60,299 nucleotides of DNA from an uncultured Campylobacter sp. (lineage in GTDB: Bacteria > Campylobacterota > Campylobacteria > Campylobacterales > Campylobacteraceae). The stretch is from positions 1 through 60,299 of the forward strand of contig NZ_CALLWC010000035.1 in assembly GCF_938015785.1 (NCBI RefSeq). The letters are read 5' to 3'. Below, piece by piece: positions 44,656 through 53,583 of the stretch (position 1 is its first letter; every line of letters starts with the position of its first letter). A program made the position numbers and the translations under genes. The notes under the pieces are model-generated. The model was not told the DNA's origin and did not search any database. It saw only the letters and a list, made by a program, of their open reading frames with translations.

Positions 44656-44688
44656 TACCGCCGAAATTTCAATCTCAAGGAGTGGAAA

Positions 44689-45132
44689 ATGGGTGTGCGA
44701 GAGCAAATTTTAGAAGACATTAAAACGGCGATGAAGAGCGGCGATCGCTTCCGCAGAGACAGCCTGCGGATGCTTAACGCCGCGCTTAAGCAGGTCGAGG
44801 TGGACGAGCGCATCAGCCTTAGCGACGAGCGCGTCTTTAGCATCCTTCAAAGCGAGATCAAGCGCCGAAATGACTCCGCGGCGCAGTATCGCGCGGGCGG
44901 TCGTGACGATCTGGTGCAAAAAGAGCAGGGCGAGATCGAGATCATCGCGTCCTATCTGCCCGCGCAGCTAAGCGATGCCGAGCTTGCCGCCGAGGTTGGC
45001 TCGCTAATCGCGCAGCTCGGTGCGAGCGGCGCAAAGGACATGGGGCGCGTGATGAAAGCCGCCAAGGAAGCGCTCGGCTCAAGCGTGGACGGCAAGCGGC
45101 TGAGCGATGCAGTCAAAGCGGCACTGAAGTAG
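44689..45132 (+). CDS. YqeY/GatB-tail domain protein
   Basis: 147 aa, AAGGAG before the ATG. The whole protein is the YqeY domain: REQILEDIKTAMKSGDRFRRDSLRMLNAAL, DSAAQYRAGGRDDLVQKEQGEIEII, SYLPAQLSDAELAAEV and KDMGRVMKAAKEALG. The domain is shared with the tail of the GatB tRNA amidotransferase subunit and may bind tRNA; the biological role of stand-alone YqeY is not settled. Isolated transcript with its own promoter. Confidence 0.88.
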   Translation: MGVREQILEDIKTAMKSGDRFRRDSLRMLNAALKQVEVDERISLSDERVFSILQSEIKRRNDSAAQYRAGGRDDLVQKEQGEIEIIASYLPAQLSDAELAAEVGSLIAQLGASGAKDMGRVMKAAKEALGSSVDGKRLSDAVKAALK

Positions 45133-45178
45133 CCTGCGTTTGGGGCTAAATTTCGGCTACGGCTAAATTGTATCGGCT

Positions 45179-45202
45179 AAAATTTTGCGGCCGAAATTTT
45201 TT
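45179..45202 (+). terminator. Possible terminator behind the yqeY-like gene
   Basis: AAAATTT and AAATTTT flank a CGGCCG core and are followed by T, about 45 bases past the stop. The stem is A+T-rich, so only moderately convincing. Confidence 0.4.
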
Positions 45203-45259
45203 GAGATAGAACTTTGGCTGCGGAATTCATACGCTAATTTAAAATTTTAAAGGATCATT

Positions 45260-45877
45260 ATGAAAAAATTTATCGCGGTTTTACTAGCTGTCCTGCTTGT
45301 GGGATGCCAGTGCAAACAAAACGTAGTGCCTGGGGCGAAAGAAACGCCCGAAAAGATTACGGCATTTTTCATAAACGATGGCAAGGAATACATCGTAGGC
45401 GAGAAACTCAGCTATGTGCTGACGGACGGCTCGTCGCTTAAGAAAATTTCAGAATTTTACGATGGCGGATACGCCAAAGGGCTTAAGCGCGAGTTTGTAC
45501 AGATCGAAGTAACCGATGCTAAAAACGGCGAGGTGCGCGGTAGCTTCAGCGCATTTTTGAATTCCGCCGCAGGAGCAGATGTCGCCAAAATCAAGGCTCT
45601 AGCGAACCGCATCGAAATCGATGAGAAAAAAGGCGAGATCGAGGTTATTTTTAACTTTGATGCGCGCGTCGTACAGATCAAAAATCTTAGCGAAATAATG
45701 AAGCCAAGCGATAGGCTACGCTCTGCGATCCCGGCAAATATCGAGGTTAGACCTGAACGCTGCGAGGGCAACGCCTTATTGTATACGATAAGCGCCATCG
45801 TAGCTATACCGATAATAATCGTGGGAACAGTGCTATTTCTACCTGTGGTAGCGATGCAGGAATATAGCCCGCGATAG
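45260..45877 (+). CDS. Uncharacterised lipoprotein with C-terminal membrane segment
   Basis: 205 aa, AAAGGATCATT before the ATG. Signal peptide with lipobox MKKFIAVLLAVLLVGC, Cys16 to be lipid-modified. The middle is a charged beta-rich domain (DGKEYIVGEKLSYVLTDG ... VQIEVTDAKNGEVRGSFSA). Near the C-terminus is a hydrophobic helix of about 22 residues (LLYTISAIVAIPIIIVGTVL) that ends with a short tail, unusual for a lipoprotein. No named family recognised. Possibly expressed with the membrane protein that follows 52 bases later. Confidence 0.65.
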   Translation: MKKFIAVLLAVLLVGCQCKQNVVPGAKETPEKITAFFINDGKEYIVGEKLSYVLTDGSSLKKISEFYDGGYAKGLKREFVQIEVTDAKNGEVRGSFSAFLNSAAGADVAKIKALANRIEIDEKKGEIEVIFNFDARVVQIKNLSEIMKPSDRLRSAIPANIEVRPERCEGNALLYTISAIVAIPIIIVGTVLFLPVVAMQEYSPR

Positions 45878-45929
45878 TAAAAGCCGTGAAATTGCGTATC
45901 TTGCAGCGAAACTTACAATGTAATGATCG

Positions 45930-46565
45930 ATGAAGCTCGGCGAAATTTGGCATAACTTAGATCGTAAGTTTGATCTATTTATGATCGCATTTTATTTGGC
46001 GGCGATGTGGTACGGATTTCTTTTTAGCTTGAATCCGAAAAGTTTAGATGATCTGAAAATCGCAAATGGAATAATCATGGATGTCGGAAGCGATGATGGG
46101 CGCGAATATATGCAGATTTTTACGGACGAGCGCAAATTTATCAAAGTCTTTTTAAATGGCGATACGGATAACTTAACCTACTTTTATAAAAATAAAATTT
46201 TGCTCAATGCGGCAATTGTTGAAGCTAATTTTAAGCGCTCAGGAGCGGACGAGTGGCAAGGCATAAATATCAAGCCTTCTATCTCACTAATCGCATACGA
46301 ATGGCTGGAAGGCAAGCGAGTTAAAGCTTGGTATCAAAGCCGTCCGTTTCCGTTTCAGGGTCGCGGCACGGCATATCAAGTTTTATTTTTGGATTATAAT
46401 GCGAGCGTCGATCCGCCGCAGCGCGAGTATCTGATGAAATTCAGATATGACAAATACGCTACGACGGATGATAAATTTACAGCTATGGTATTTGGAATTT
46501 TAACGCTCTTCTTTCTTGTGATAGTGGCGGGTAAATTTTATCAAGCATGGCGCCGATTGCAATAA
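45930..46565 (+). CDS. Uncharacterised two-helix membrane protein
   Basis: 211 aa. Helix around residues 14-34 (FDLFMIAFYLAAMWYGFLFSL), a soluble domain of about 145 residues with strands such as ANGIIMDVGSDDGREYMQIF and AYQVLFLDYNASVDPP, then a second helix (MVFGILTLFFLVIVAGKFY) and a basic end. No clear ribosome site precedes the ATG. The helix-domain-helix plan is also seen in the A+T-rich gene at 32365, though composition differs. Function unknown. Confidence 0.6.
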   Translation: MKLGEIWHNLDRKFDLFMIAFYLAAMWYGFLFSLNPKSLDDLKIANGIIMDVGSDDGREYMQIFTDERKFIKVFLNGDTDNLTYFYKNKILLNAAIVEANFKRSGADEWQGINIKPSISLIAYEWLEGKRVKAWYQSRPFPFQGRGTAYQVLFLDYNASVDPPQREYLMKFRYDKYATTDDKFTAMVFGILTLFFLVIVAGKFYQAWRRLQ

Positions 46566-46920
46566 AAACTGTGCTGCAGAATTTTAGCCGCAGCGATAGT
46601 TCAAAACACGGCGCGCAGTATCGATACGAAGTACTTTAAAAGACGCTAGGCTTGCGGCGTGTATTTCATTGCGGATAGCGGCGCAAGCAGGATAAGTTTA
46701 CGGCGATAAATTTAAATCGTCATCAAAAACAGATCGAAACGAGATTTAAAATTTTGATAAATAGCATGCGCCGAGTTTTGAAATTTTGCGGCTTTGTCTG
46801 CGCCGGCTAGCGCGAAATTTTAAAATTTAAACTGCTCGAGGTTTCAAAATTTTAAAATTTTAAATTTCGCGCTCGTTTAGCAGTGCCCATAAATTCTAAA
46901 TGTCAAATGGGGCGGATGGG
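46566..46920. other. Gap between convergent genes
   Basis: No coding frame. The right-hand half carries several AAATTTTAAAATTT words and the large inverted repeat at 46810-46872. The left-hand half shows nothing recognisable. Confidence 0.5.
46810..46872. terminator. Large A+T-rich inverted repeat between convergent genes
   Basis: GCGCGAAATTT (46810-46820) is mirrored by AAATTTCGCGC (46862-46872), and pairing can continue inward through further AAAATTT words with a small bulge. It lies between the plus-strand gene ending at 46565 and the minus-strand gene ending at 46921, a fitting place for a two-way terminator. Confidence 0.5.
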
Positions 46921-49167
46921 CTAAAATAGCCCATTTATCAGCCCCTTAATCGCGTCAGATTTTTCCTTTTTCGCGTCGTTTTTGCTGCTATTATCGTCCT
47001 TTTTCACACCGAAAAGCTTGTCGATGCCCTTGCCGATCTGCTTGTCAAGCTTGCCCTTTAGATAATCCGATTGGATATTGTATTTCGGCTCTTTGATCGT
47101 GCCGGTGATGTTTATTTCAAGATCGGTCTTTTCGATATTTGCTTTAACCGGCACCGAAATCGCGCCCGTTTTGCTATCCAGCGTGCCGTCCGTTACGTTT
47201 AGCTTGCTTTTTTGCGCGCTCATATCGGCGTTAAAATTTATCAAATTTTGCTTGATCGTGCCGTTTACTTTGGCGTCGTTATAGACCTCGCCGCCTAGAT
47301 CGCGGCCTAAAATTTTGCCGATTTTGTCGATCAATCCGCCGCTAGGAAGGCGGCCGTTATTGATGATCGCGTCGAATTTGCCGCTGTGCGAGCTGGTATT
47401 ATACGTAAGATTCGCATTGCCCGTGCCGTCGTAAACGTGATCGATATTTAGAAGCGTCGTAAGCTCTTTGACGATAAAATTTTGGATTTTAAAGTTCGCT
47501 TCATCGCCCGCGATCTGTCCGTTTAGCTCGCCGCCCGCAACCTTGGAATTTACGGTCGCAAACAGGCTCTTGCCGTCGTGCGAAAGCTCGCCGGTAGCGG
47601 CAATTTTACCGTTTAGTCTGCGATTTAGAAAAAATTCTAGTCGCTGCAGACTCGGGATCAGTAGCGCGTAGTTAGCCTTAAGCGCTTTGTTTTTAAGCTC
47701 ATAAGTGCCGTTTAAGCTCTGAAGCTGCGCTAGATCGGAGTTTGCGCTTACGCTAAAGGTTGCGACGGAGTTTTTGATATTTGTCTGCGCCTGCGCATCT
47801 GTTTTTAGATCGCTCGGGAAGCTCTTGCCCGTCGTGCCGTCTAAAAATTTCTTAAAAATTACGCCGTTAGCGAGCGAAATTTGCGCCGTGCCGTTGATAC
47901 TGTCTTTTAAATTTAACTTCGCATCGCCGTTTATCGTGCCGTTTCCGATCGCGTTGCCGTAAAACAGAGCCGAAAGCACGGCCAGATTTAGATTGCTCGC
48001 CTTAAGCTTTAGATCGCTTAAATTTCCGCTCGCGTTCAGGTTGCCGCCCATAGCGTTTAAATTTAAGCTTAGATTTTTAAGCTCATTTTGCGCTAGAGCC
48101 GCGCTAAGCTCGCCGTTTGCCTTGCCCTGCAGCTTCACTCCCAGGACGTTTTGTAGCGCGGCTAGATCGTTTGCGCTTAGCTTCGCGGACAGCTCGCCGT
48201 TTTTGTTTTTCAGGTCAAATTTGGCCTCGGCATCCGCTTTAAGCGCATCTTTAAACGCTGAAATTTGCGAGTTTGAAAGCTCAAGCGTAGAAAAATCGGT
48301 CTTTAAATTTCCGTTTGCTTTAACATCGCCCGAAATTTTACGCCCGATAAGGCTTTCGAGCTTCGCTAGATCGGGCAAATTCAGATTAAAATCTGAGTTT
48401 AAAGTTTTGTTTTTCAGATCAAATTCCGATTTTTCGGCGTTGATCTTGCCTAGCGTCGAATCGATCTTGCTTGCTGCTCGCAGGACGTCATTTTGCGCCG
48501 TGATGTCCGAGTTTAGCGTGATCTGCACGCCCTTTGGGATAGAGATATTCATATCTTTAAACGCAGATTCGTTTAGGATCAAATTTGAACTCTTGATACT
48601 TGCGTTGCCCTCTGCACCGCCGCTGCTAGCCTTGATGTCTGAGAGAATGTCGATATTTCCTTTGGCGTAGATCGGCAGAGAGGCCACGGCAAGGGCCTTT
48701 TCGACGTTTAGGCCCTTAGCATCGATTTGCAGATCAAGCGGACTAAGGTCTTTTAAATTTGCTAAAAATTTTACGTTGCTATCAAAAATCCGCCCGCTGC
48801 CGTTGATGCCGAATTTGTCAAGATCGCCTAAAATCTGCCCCTTAAGGTTTAGCCCTTCGTCCATTTTTATGCCGAGCTTGGCTAGATCGTGCGCGTTTGC
48901 GTCGTAGTTAAGATCGAAAGAGCGCGCAAAAAGCGAGTATTTACCCTTTACGTTTACGTTCGCAGCGTCATTTACGTTGGCGCTGATGTCCAGATCACCG
49001 AAATTTAGATCGAATTTCTCAAGTTTCACGTCAAGTCCGCTTTTTTCTTTGATCAAATTTTCTATGTAAGGCTTGGTGAGATTGTTGCCAAAATCGCTGA
49101 AAAATAGGCAGCCTGCGCCTACTATAAGCAGGATTAAAATTCCTGCGATTATGCCGAAAATTTTCAT
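46921..49167 (-). CDS. AsmA-family envelope protein
   Basis: 748 aa with an N-terminal membrane helix (IFGIIAGILILLIVGAGCLFF), then SDFGNNLTKPYIENLIKEKSGLDVKLEKFDLNF, the typical AsmA beginning. The rest is a long series of short beta strands rich in Asn, Leu and Asp with repeated NLKDLxxL / LxxLxGxxL phrases, ending in a Lys-rich tail (GVKKDDNSSKNDAKKEKSDA). AsmA and TamB relatives bridge the periplasm and are linked to outer-membrane lipid homeostasis. It is divergent from groES, as recalled for C. jejuni Cj1219c. Confidence 0.8.
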   Translation of the reverse strand: MKIFGIIAGILILLIVGAGCLFFSDFGNNLTKPYIENLIKEKSGLDVKLEKFDLNFGDLDISANVNDAANVNVKGKYSLFARSFDLNYDANAHDLAKLGIKMDEGLNLKGQILGDLDKFGINGSGRIFDSNVKFLANLKDLSPLDLQIDAKGLNVEKALAVASLPIYAKGNIDILSDIKASSGGAEGNASIKSSNLILNESAFKDMNISIPKGVQITLNSDITAQNDVLRAASKIDSTLGKINAEKSEFDLKNKTLNSDFNLNLPDLAKLESLIGRKISGDVKANGNLKTDFSTLELSNSQISAFKDALKADAEAKFDLKNKNGELSAKLSANDLAALQNVLGVKLQGKANGELSAALAQNELKNLSLNLNAMGGNLNASGNLSDLKLKASNLNLAVLSALFYGNAIGNGTINGDAKLNLKDSINGTAQISLANGVIFKKFLDGTTGKSFPSDLKTDAQAQTNIKNSVATFSVSANSDLAQLQSLNGTYELKNKALKANYALLIPSLQRLEFFLNRRLNGKIAATGELSHDGKSLFATVNSKVAGGELNGQIAGDEANFKIQNFIVKELTTLLNIDHVYDGTGNANLTYNTSSHSGKFDAIINNGRLPSGGLIDKIGKILGRDLGGEVYNDAKVNGTIKQNLINFNADMSAQKSKLNVTDGTLDSKTGAISVPVKANIEKTDLEINITGTIKEPKYNIQSDYLKGKLDKQIGKGIDKLFGVKKDDNSSKNDAKKEKSDAIKGLINGLF

Positions 49168-49282
49168 TTCGTCCCCTTAAAATTTAAAATTTGAGGGTAT
49201 TATAGCCCTTAAAATTTAACGTTTGAAATCTCAATACTTGAGTTTAAATCACTAAAGTTTTATAAAAATTTTTCATAAACTA

Positions 49283-49311
49283 TTGACAAGATTTTAAATT
49301 TTGCATATAAT
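49283..49311 (+). promoter_or_regulatory. Sigma-70-type promoter of groESL
   Basis: TTGACA at 49283-49288 and TATAAT at 49306-49311, with the ideal 17-base spacing. It is the only textbook -35/-10 pair I saw in the window, in keeping with strong expression of chaperonin genes. Confidence 0.8.
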
Positions 49312-49312
49312 C

Positions 49313-49339
49313 TTAGCACTCAAACACATTGAGTGCCAA
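49313..49339 (+). promoter_or_regulatory. CIRCE operator (HrcA-binding site)
   Basis: TTAGCACTC, nine bases, then GAGTGCCAA: the CIRCE element with a single departure from the consensus GAGTGCTAA in the second arm. It starts two bases after the -10 box, so bound HrcA would block transcription until heat stress. hrcA is not in this window. Confidence 0.88.
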
Positions 49340-49372
49340 TTTTAGAAATCACAAATCAAAGAAAGGACTGAA

Positions 49373-49636
49373 ATGAAATTTCAACCACTTGGCAAGCGCG
49401 TTCTAATAGAGCGCGAGGAGGAAACTAAAAAGACCGCTTCGGGTATCATCATCCCCGACAATGCTTCAAAAGAGAAGCCTTCGACCGGCAAAATCGTAGC
49501 CGTCGGCAGCGAATGTGAAGGCGTCAAAAATGGCGATACCGTAGCGTTTGCAAAATACGCAGGTAGCGAGATCAGCTTAGACGATAAGAAATACCTTATC
49601 TTAAATTTAGAAGATGTTTTAGGCATAATTAAATAA
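49373..49636 (+). CDS. groES: Co-chaperonin GroES
   Basis: 87 aa, full length for epsilonproteobacterial GroES, AAAGGACTG before the ATG. Family phrases: FQPLGKRVLIEREEETKKTASGI, the mobile loop KTASGIIIPDNASKEKP, GKIVAVGSE and DTVAFAKYAGSEI. It caps the GroEL cavity during protein folding. Seven bases or so separate its stop from the groEL ribosome site; both are under one CIRCE-controlled promoter. Confidence 0.96.
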   Translation: MKFQPLGKRVLIEREEETKKTASGIIIPDNASKEKPSTGKIVAVGSECEGVKNGDTVAFAKYAGSEISLDDKKYLILNLEDVLGIIK

Positions 49637-49648
49637 AAAGGATTGAAA

Positions 49649-51286
49649 ATGGCAAAAGAGATTATTTTTTCAGACGACGCAAGAAACAAGCTTTACGCGG
49701 GCGTTAGAAAGCTAAACGACGCTGTAAAAGTTACGATGGGGCCTCGCGGTCGCAATGTCTTAATCCAAAAGAGCTTCGGCGCTCCTGCGATCACAAAAGA
49801 CGGCGTGAGCGTGGCTAAAGAGATTGAGCTAAAAGATACGCTAGAGAATATGGGCGCTTCTTTGGTGCGTGAAGTAGCGAGCAAAACTAACGATCAGGCA
49901 GGCGACGGCACTACGACTGCGACCGTGCTAGCTCACGCGATCTTTAAAGAAGGCCTACGCAACGTAACTGCGGGCGCAAATCCGATCGAAGTTAAGCGCG
50001 GTATGGATAAATTTAGTGCTGCGGTTATTGAGGAGCTAAAAAAATCATCTAAAAAAGTAAGCGGCAAAAAAGAGATCGCTCAGGTTGCTACGATCTCTGC
50101 TAATAACGACAGCGCGGTGGGCGATCTGATCGCAGACGCTATGGAAAGAGTCGGCAAGGACGGCGTTATCACGGTAGAAGAGGCAAAATCTATCAACGAT
50201 GAGTTAAACGTAGTCGAGGGAATGCAGTTTGACCGCGGCTATCTAAGCCCATATTTCATTACAAATGCCGAGAAAATGCTAGTCGAGCTAGCTTCTCCAC
50301 TAGTGCTTCTATTTGACAAAAAAATTACAAATTTAAAAGATCTACTTCCGGTTTTGGAGCAGGTTCAAAAAAGCGGCAAACCGCTTCTAATCATCGCCGA
50401 GGATATCGAGGGCGAGGCACTTGCGACTTTAGTCGTAAATAAACTTCGCGGCGTACTAAACATCTCTGCGGTCAAAGCCCCTGGATTTGGCGACCGCAGA
50501 AAGGCGATGCTTGAAGATATCGCGATTTTAACGGGCGGTACCGTCATTAGCGAGGAGCTTGGCAGAACGCTAGAAAGCGCCTCCATGGCTGATCTTGGAC
50601 AAGCCGAGCGCATCGTGATCGACAAAGATAACACCACTATCGTAGGCGGCGCGGGCAAGAAAAAAGATATCGATGCGCGCGTTTCGCAGATCAAAGCTCA
50701 GATCGCCGAGACTACGAGCGATTACGACAAAGAGAAGCTTCAAGAGCGCATGGCTAAGCTTAGCGGCGGCGTTGCGGTTATCAAGGTGGGCGCTGCGACT
50801 GAGACCGAGATGAAAGAGAAAAAAGATCGCGTGGACGACGCTCTAAACGCAACTAAAGCAGCCGTGGACGAGGGTATCGTAATCGGCGGCGGTGCTGCGC
50901 TAATCAGAGCTGGACTTAGCGTAAAGCTAGCTCTAAGCGGCGACGAGCTTATCGGTGCAGACATCGTTAAGCGCGCGCTTTTTGCTCCACTTCGCCAGAT
51001 CGCAGAGAATGCGGGATTTGATGCGGGCGTCGTAGCTAATAAGGTCGAGCAAGGCTCAGATAAAAAATTCGGCTTCAACGCCGCAAACGGCGAGTACGTC
51101 AATATGTTTGAAGCGGGCATCATCGATCCTGTGAAGGTCGAGCGCATCGCGCTTCAAAACGCAGTCTCTGTCGCAAGCTTGCTTCTAACGACCGAAGCGA
51201 CCGTAAGCGAGATCAAAGAGGAGAAACCTGCAATGCCTCCAATGCCTGATATGGGCGGAATGGGTGGCATGGGCGGAATGATGTAG
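49649..51286 (+). CDS. groEL: Chaperonin GroEL
   Basis: 545 aa from ATG 49649 (AAAAAGGATTG upstream; TTG at 49643 is not needed). Typical motifs: AKEIIFSDDARNKLYAGVRKL, VKVTMGPRGRNVLI, NDQAGDGTTTATVLAHAI, GDRRKAMLEDIAILTGG and the flexible C-terminal GGMGGMGGMM. It folds proteins in the cytoplasm with GroES and ATP. No terminator of classical form is seen directly downstream. Confidence 0.97.
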   Translation: MAKEIIFSDDARNKLYAGVRKLNDAVKVTMGPRGRNVLIQKSFGAPAITKDGVSVAKEIELKDTLENMGASLVREVASKTNDQAGDGTTTATVLAHAIFKEGLRNVTAGANPIEVKRGMDKFSAAVIEELKKSSKKVSGKKEIAQVATISANNDSAVGDLIADAMERVGKDGVITVEEAKSINDELNVVEGMQFDRGYLSPYFITNAEKMLVELASPLVLLFDKKITNLKDLLPVLEQVQKSGKPLLIIAEDIEGEALATLVVNKLRGVLNISAVKAPGFGDRRKAMLEDIAILTGGTVISEELGRTLESASMADLGQAERIVIDKDNTTIVGGAGKKKDIDARVSQIKAQIAETTSDYDKEKLQERMAKLSGGVAVIKVGAATETEMKEKKDRVDDALNATKAAVDEGIVIGGGAALIRAGLSVKLALSGDELIGADIVKRALFAPLRQIAENAGFDAGVVANKVEQGSDKKFGFNAANGEYVNMFEAGIIDPVKVERIALQNAVSVASLLLTTEATVSEIKEEKPAMPPMPDMGGMGGMGGMM

Positions 51287-51881
51287 CCCCATAGGAGCGT
51301 CATTCGGCGCCCCCATACGCCTTGCGGCGGTGCTGCGAGATTTTGCGGCGCCGCGAAATGCTTTATGCGCGGCGATATTTTTGCCATACGCCGTCAGAAT
51401 GATATGTGCCGCGTTTTGGATATGTCTAAGGCGCGGCGATTTATTATGAATTAGCGATTAAGCGGTGTGATTTTTAGTCACTGCATGATCTTATAAATTT
51501 CGTATCTCACCGCAAATTTACGGTTTTGCCGCATTATCCTTTAAATTTAAAAACTTTATTTGAGCTTGCTTTTTACCTTAAATTCTGACTTGCCACTCAA
51601 AATTTAAGCGCAGAATTCTAAAACTTTAAAATTTTCAGCTATCCCACCTAAACGCTTACAAGATAAAATTTTTTCGTGGCGTCATATTTTTAGTGTGATA
51701 AAATTCTATTGCAAACAGAATCCTAGCTGCGGAATTTTTGAAGCTTAGCCTTTATCCAGGTTTTTATTTGGCGATACGGCTTGGAATTAGAGCTGAAATT
51801 TCATAGCCTCACTCATTAAATTTAACGCCGCTTAATCTAAGCTTTGCTAAATTTCGCCTAAAATCCATGGAAAGGAAAACG
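51287..51881. other. Gene-free gap of about 0.6 kb
   Basis: No supported gene on either strand. The first 150 bases are G+C-rich with many GCGGCG words; the remainder is A+T-rich with AAATTT words. The last 15 bases hold the ribosome site AAAGGAAAACG of the next gene. Confidence 0.45.
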
Positions 51882-52946
51882 ATGAAAAATTTAGCTCGTA
51901 TTTTTTTAATTGCGTTCATTTTGGCGAGCTTTTCTAGCGTTTTTGCTGCGCAGCAAAACCACGAATTGCCTGTCGCGTTGCAAAACCATAAATCTAAAAT
52001 TTCATCTCAAAATTTGCGAGCCAAAGATCATCCGAGTAAAAATACCTCGGCAAAATTCTCTGCCGAGCCGCATGCTAAAAAATCTGCAAATGCTAAAAGC
52101 CTTTCAAAATCCAAGCTCACAAAAAATACGCGTGCGTCTAGGAATTTCGCTAAAAATTCCACGCAAAAAAGTGCGAAAAATTTTACTAAAAATCCCGGGC
52201 AAAATTCCGCATCGCATTCTGCGAGAAATAAAGCATCTATGAGCCCAGCTAATCAATCAGGCAGTCAGAATGGAGCTAGCAAGAGCCTAGTCGCGACGCT
52301 GATGCGTTTGCCAAAGACCCGTATTTATGAGGATGAGGTGCCAAACGCCCGCGATACGGAGCAAACTTACAGAGGCGCAGACATGCGGAGAAGCGTAAGC
52401 GCGCAAACTCACGGAGGCGCGGATGAGCAGACCGGCAAAACCGTAGACGCACAAGCTCGAAAATTAACGACGACTCGAATTGCACAGCCGCAAGCTCGCT
52501 ACGGCTATAGTGCAACTCGTTCTGGCGCTATGGGGCATACAGCTGCATCTCATTCGAGCGCCACGAAGTATACGGCTCGTCAAAATGCCCGCGCGCCCTA
52601 TCTTCCCACATCTGCTCGCTCTAGCCGTGCGATAGGGCGCTCTGGCGGTAGCGCGCTTGGTAGGATGTCGTCGCCAAAGCGGGGTAATGCACTAGGGCAA
52701 GGTGCTACGATGCGTTATGATGAGCGTTGGGTGAGGCCCGCTCCACAGCCGTACGAGCCTGCGCCTGAGACTGAGAAAAAGCGAGGGCTGATATTTTCAT
52801 CGCAGTGGGGCCCCGCCGCGCCGAAAAGTAAGTGGCAGCAGCACGAAGCCCCGACGGATGACGCTTCGTCGCGCAATGAGTCGGTGATGGATATGCTGCA
52901 GGACAAGATGAGCAGGGTCAAGGTGAATATGGAGCTAGTGCGCTAG
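51882..52946 (+). CDS. Exported, basic, low-complexity protein
   Basis: 354 aa from ATG 51882 (AAAGGAAAACG upstream), with the signal peptide MKNLARIFLIAFILASFSSVFA. The mature protein is strongly basic and poor in large hydrophobic residues. Residues 50-140 are built from Lys/Asn/Ser/Ala phrases (FAKNSTQKSAKNFTKNPGQN) and the middle is rich in Arg, Ser, Gly and Tyr. The last 70 residues are more ordered (RWVRPAPQPYEPAPETEKK, MDMLQDKMSRVKVNMELVR). Probably secreted or cell-wall attached and disordered; it could bind DNA, RNA or acidic polymers. Function unknown. Confidence 0.6.
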   Translation: MKNLARIFLIAFILASFSSVFAAQQNHELPVALQNHKSKISSQNLRAKDHPSKNTSAKFSAEPHAKKSANAKSLSKSKLTKNTRASRNFAKNSTQKSAKNFTKNPGQNSASHSARNKASMSPANQSGSQNGASKSLVATLMRLPKTRIYEDEVPNARDTEQTYRGADMRRSVSAQTHGGADEQTGKTVDAQARKLTTTRIAQPQARYGYSATRSGAMGHTAASHSSATKYTARQNARAPYLPTSARSSRAIGRSGGSALGRMSSPKRGNALGQGATMRYDERWVRPAPQPYEPAPETEKKRGLIFSSQWGPAAPKSKWQQHEAPTDDASSRNESVMDMLQDKMSRVKVNMELVR

Positions 52947-53583
52947 CCTAGGCGGCACGCCGGCGCAATTTATATGCGTAGGCGGTTTAAATTTTGCTGC
53001 CTCTATAAGATCGCGATACAGGCGCTTGCATTGCAAAAACACGAACGCTGATGTTTTTCGGCTTTGCCGTCGTGCGAAACAATGCCCTAATACTGCAATT
53101 AAAGATAGAATGTTCATATTTCATCTACTTGCTTTGAATTTCACGGCTGCATGCCGCGCTGCTAGGATAAACCATACTGCACTCGTTTTGCGCGAGTGAG
53201 CGCTGCGACGATACTGCGAGTAAAATTTCGCGGAAATTTCAAAAGCTTAATTTTGTAATTTTACGTCGCAGGACTTCGCCCGTCTCGCCTACTAAATTCG
53301 CGGAATTTTGCTTGGCCGCGTAGTTTGTTAAATTTCGCTTGCCATCAAATTTTGTAGAGTTTCATTTGTTGTCGGAATTTTTAGAATTTTATTAGATGGC
53401 TAAATTTTATAGAACTCTATTTGTTAAAATTTCACGGCGAAATGAAATTTTTCGTAAGCGCAAAAGCAAAATTCAGCGAGTGAAATTTTGCAGGCAAAAT
53501 TCTGCGGCGGCTAGCGAGCGCGAATTATTAAATTTTAACCCCGTTTTGAATAAAATAGCGCAAAAAATTCTAAAGGCTTAAAT
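52947..53583. other. Gene-free gap of about 0.64 kb
   Basis: Short frames exist but have neither ribosome sites nor coding composition. From 53220 on, AAATTTT-type words recur every 20-30 bases, as in the other arrays. No RNA gene is recognised. Confidence 0.45.

Noticed and set aside
47993..48670. Long plus-strand frame of 225 codons inside the AsmA-like gene
   Set aside because: It is antisense to a clear minus-strand AsmA-like protein, very rich in Ser/Phe/Leu as expected from its complement, and has no ribosome site.
53396..53581. Basic 61-codon frame before ispG
   Set aside because: It consists mostly of translated A+T words and spacers, has no Shine-Dalgarno and no resemblance to a known protein.
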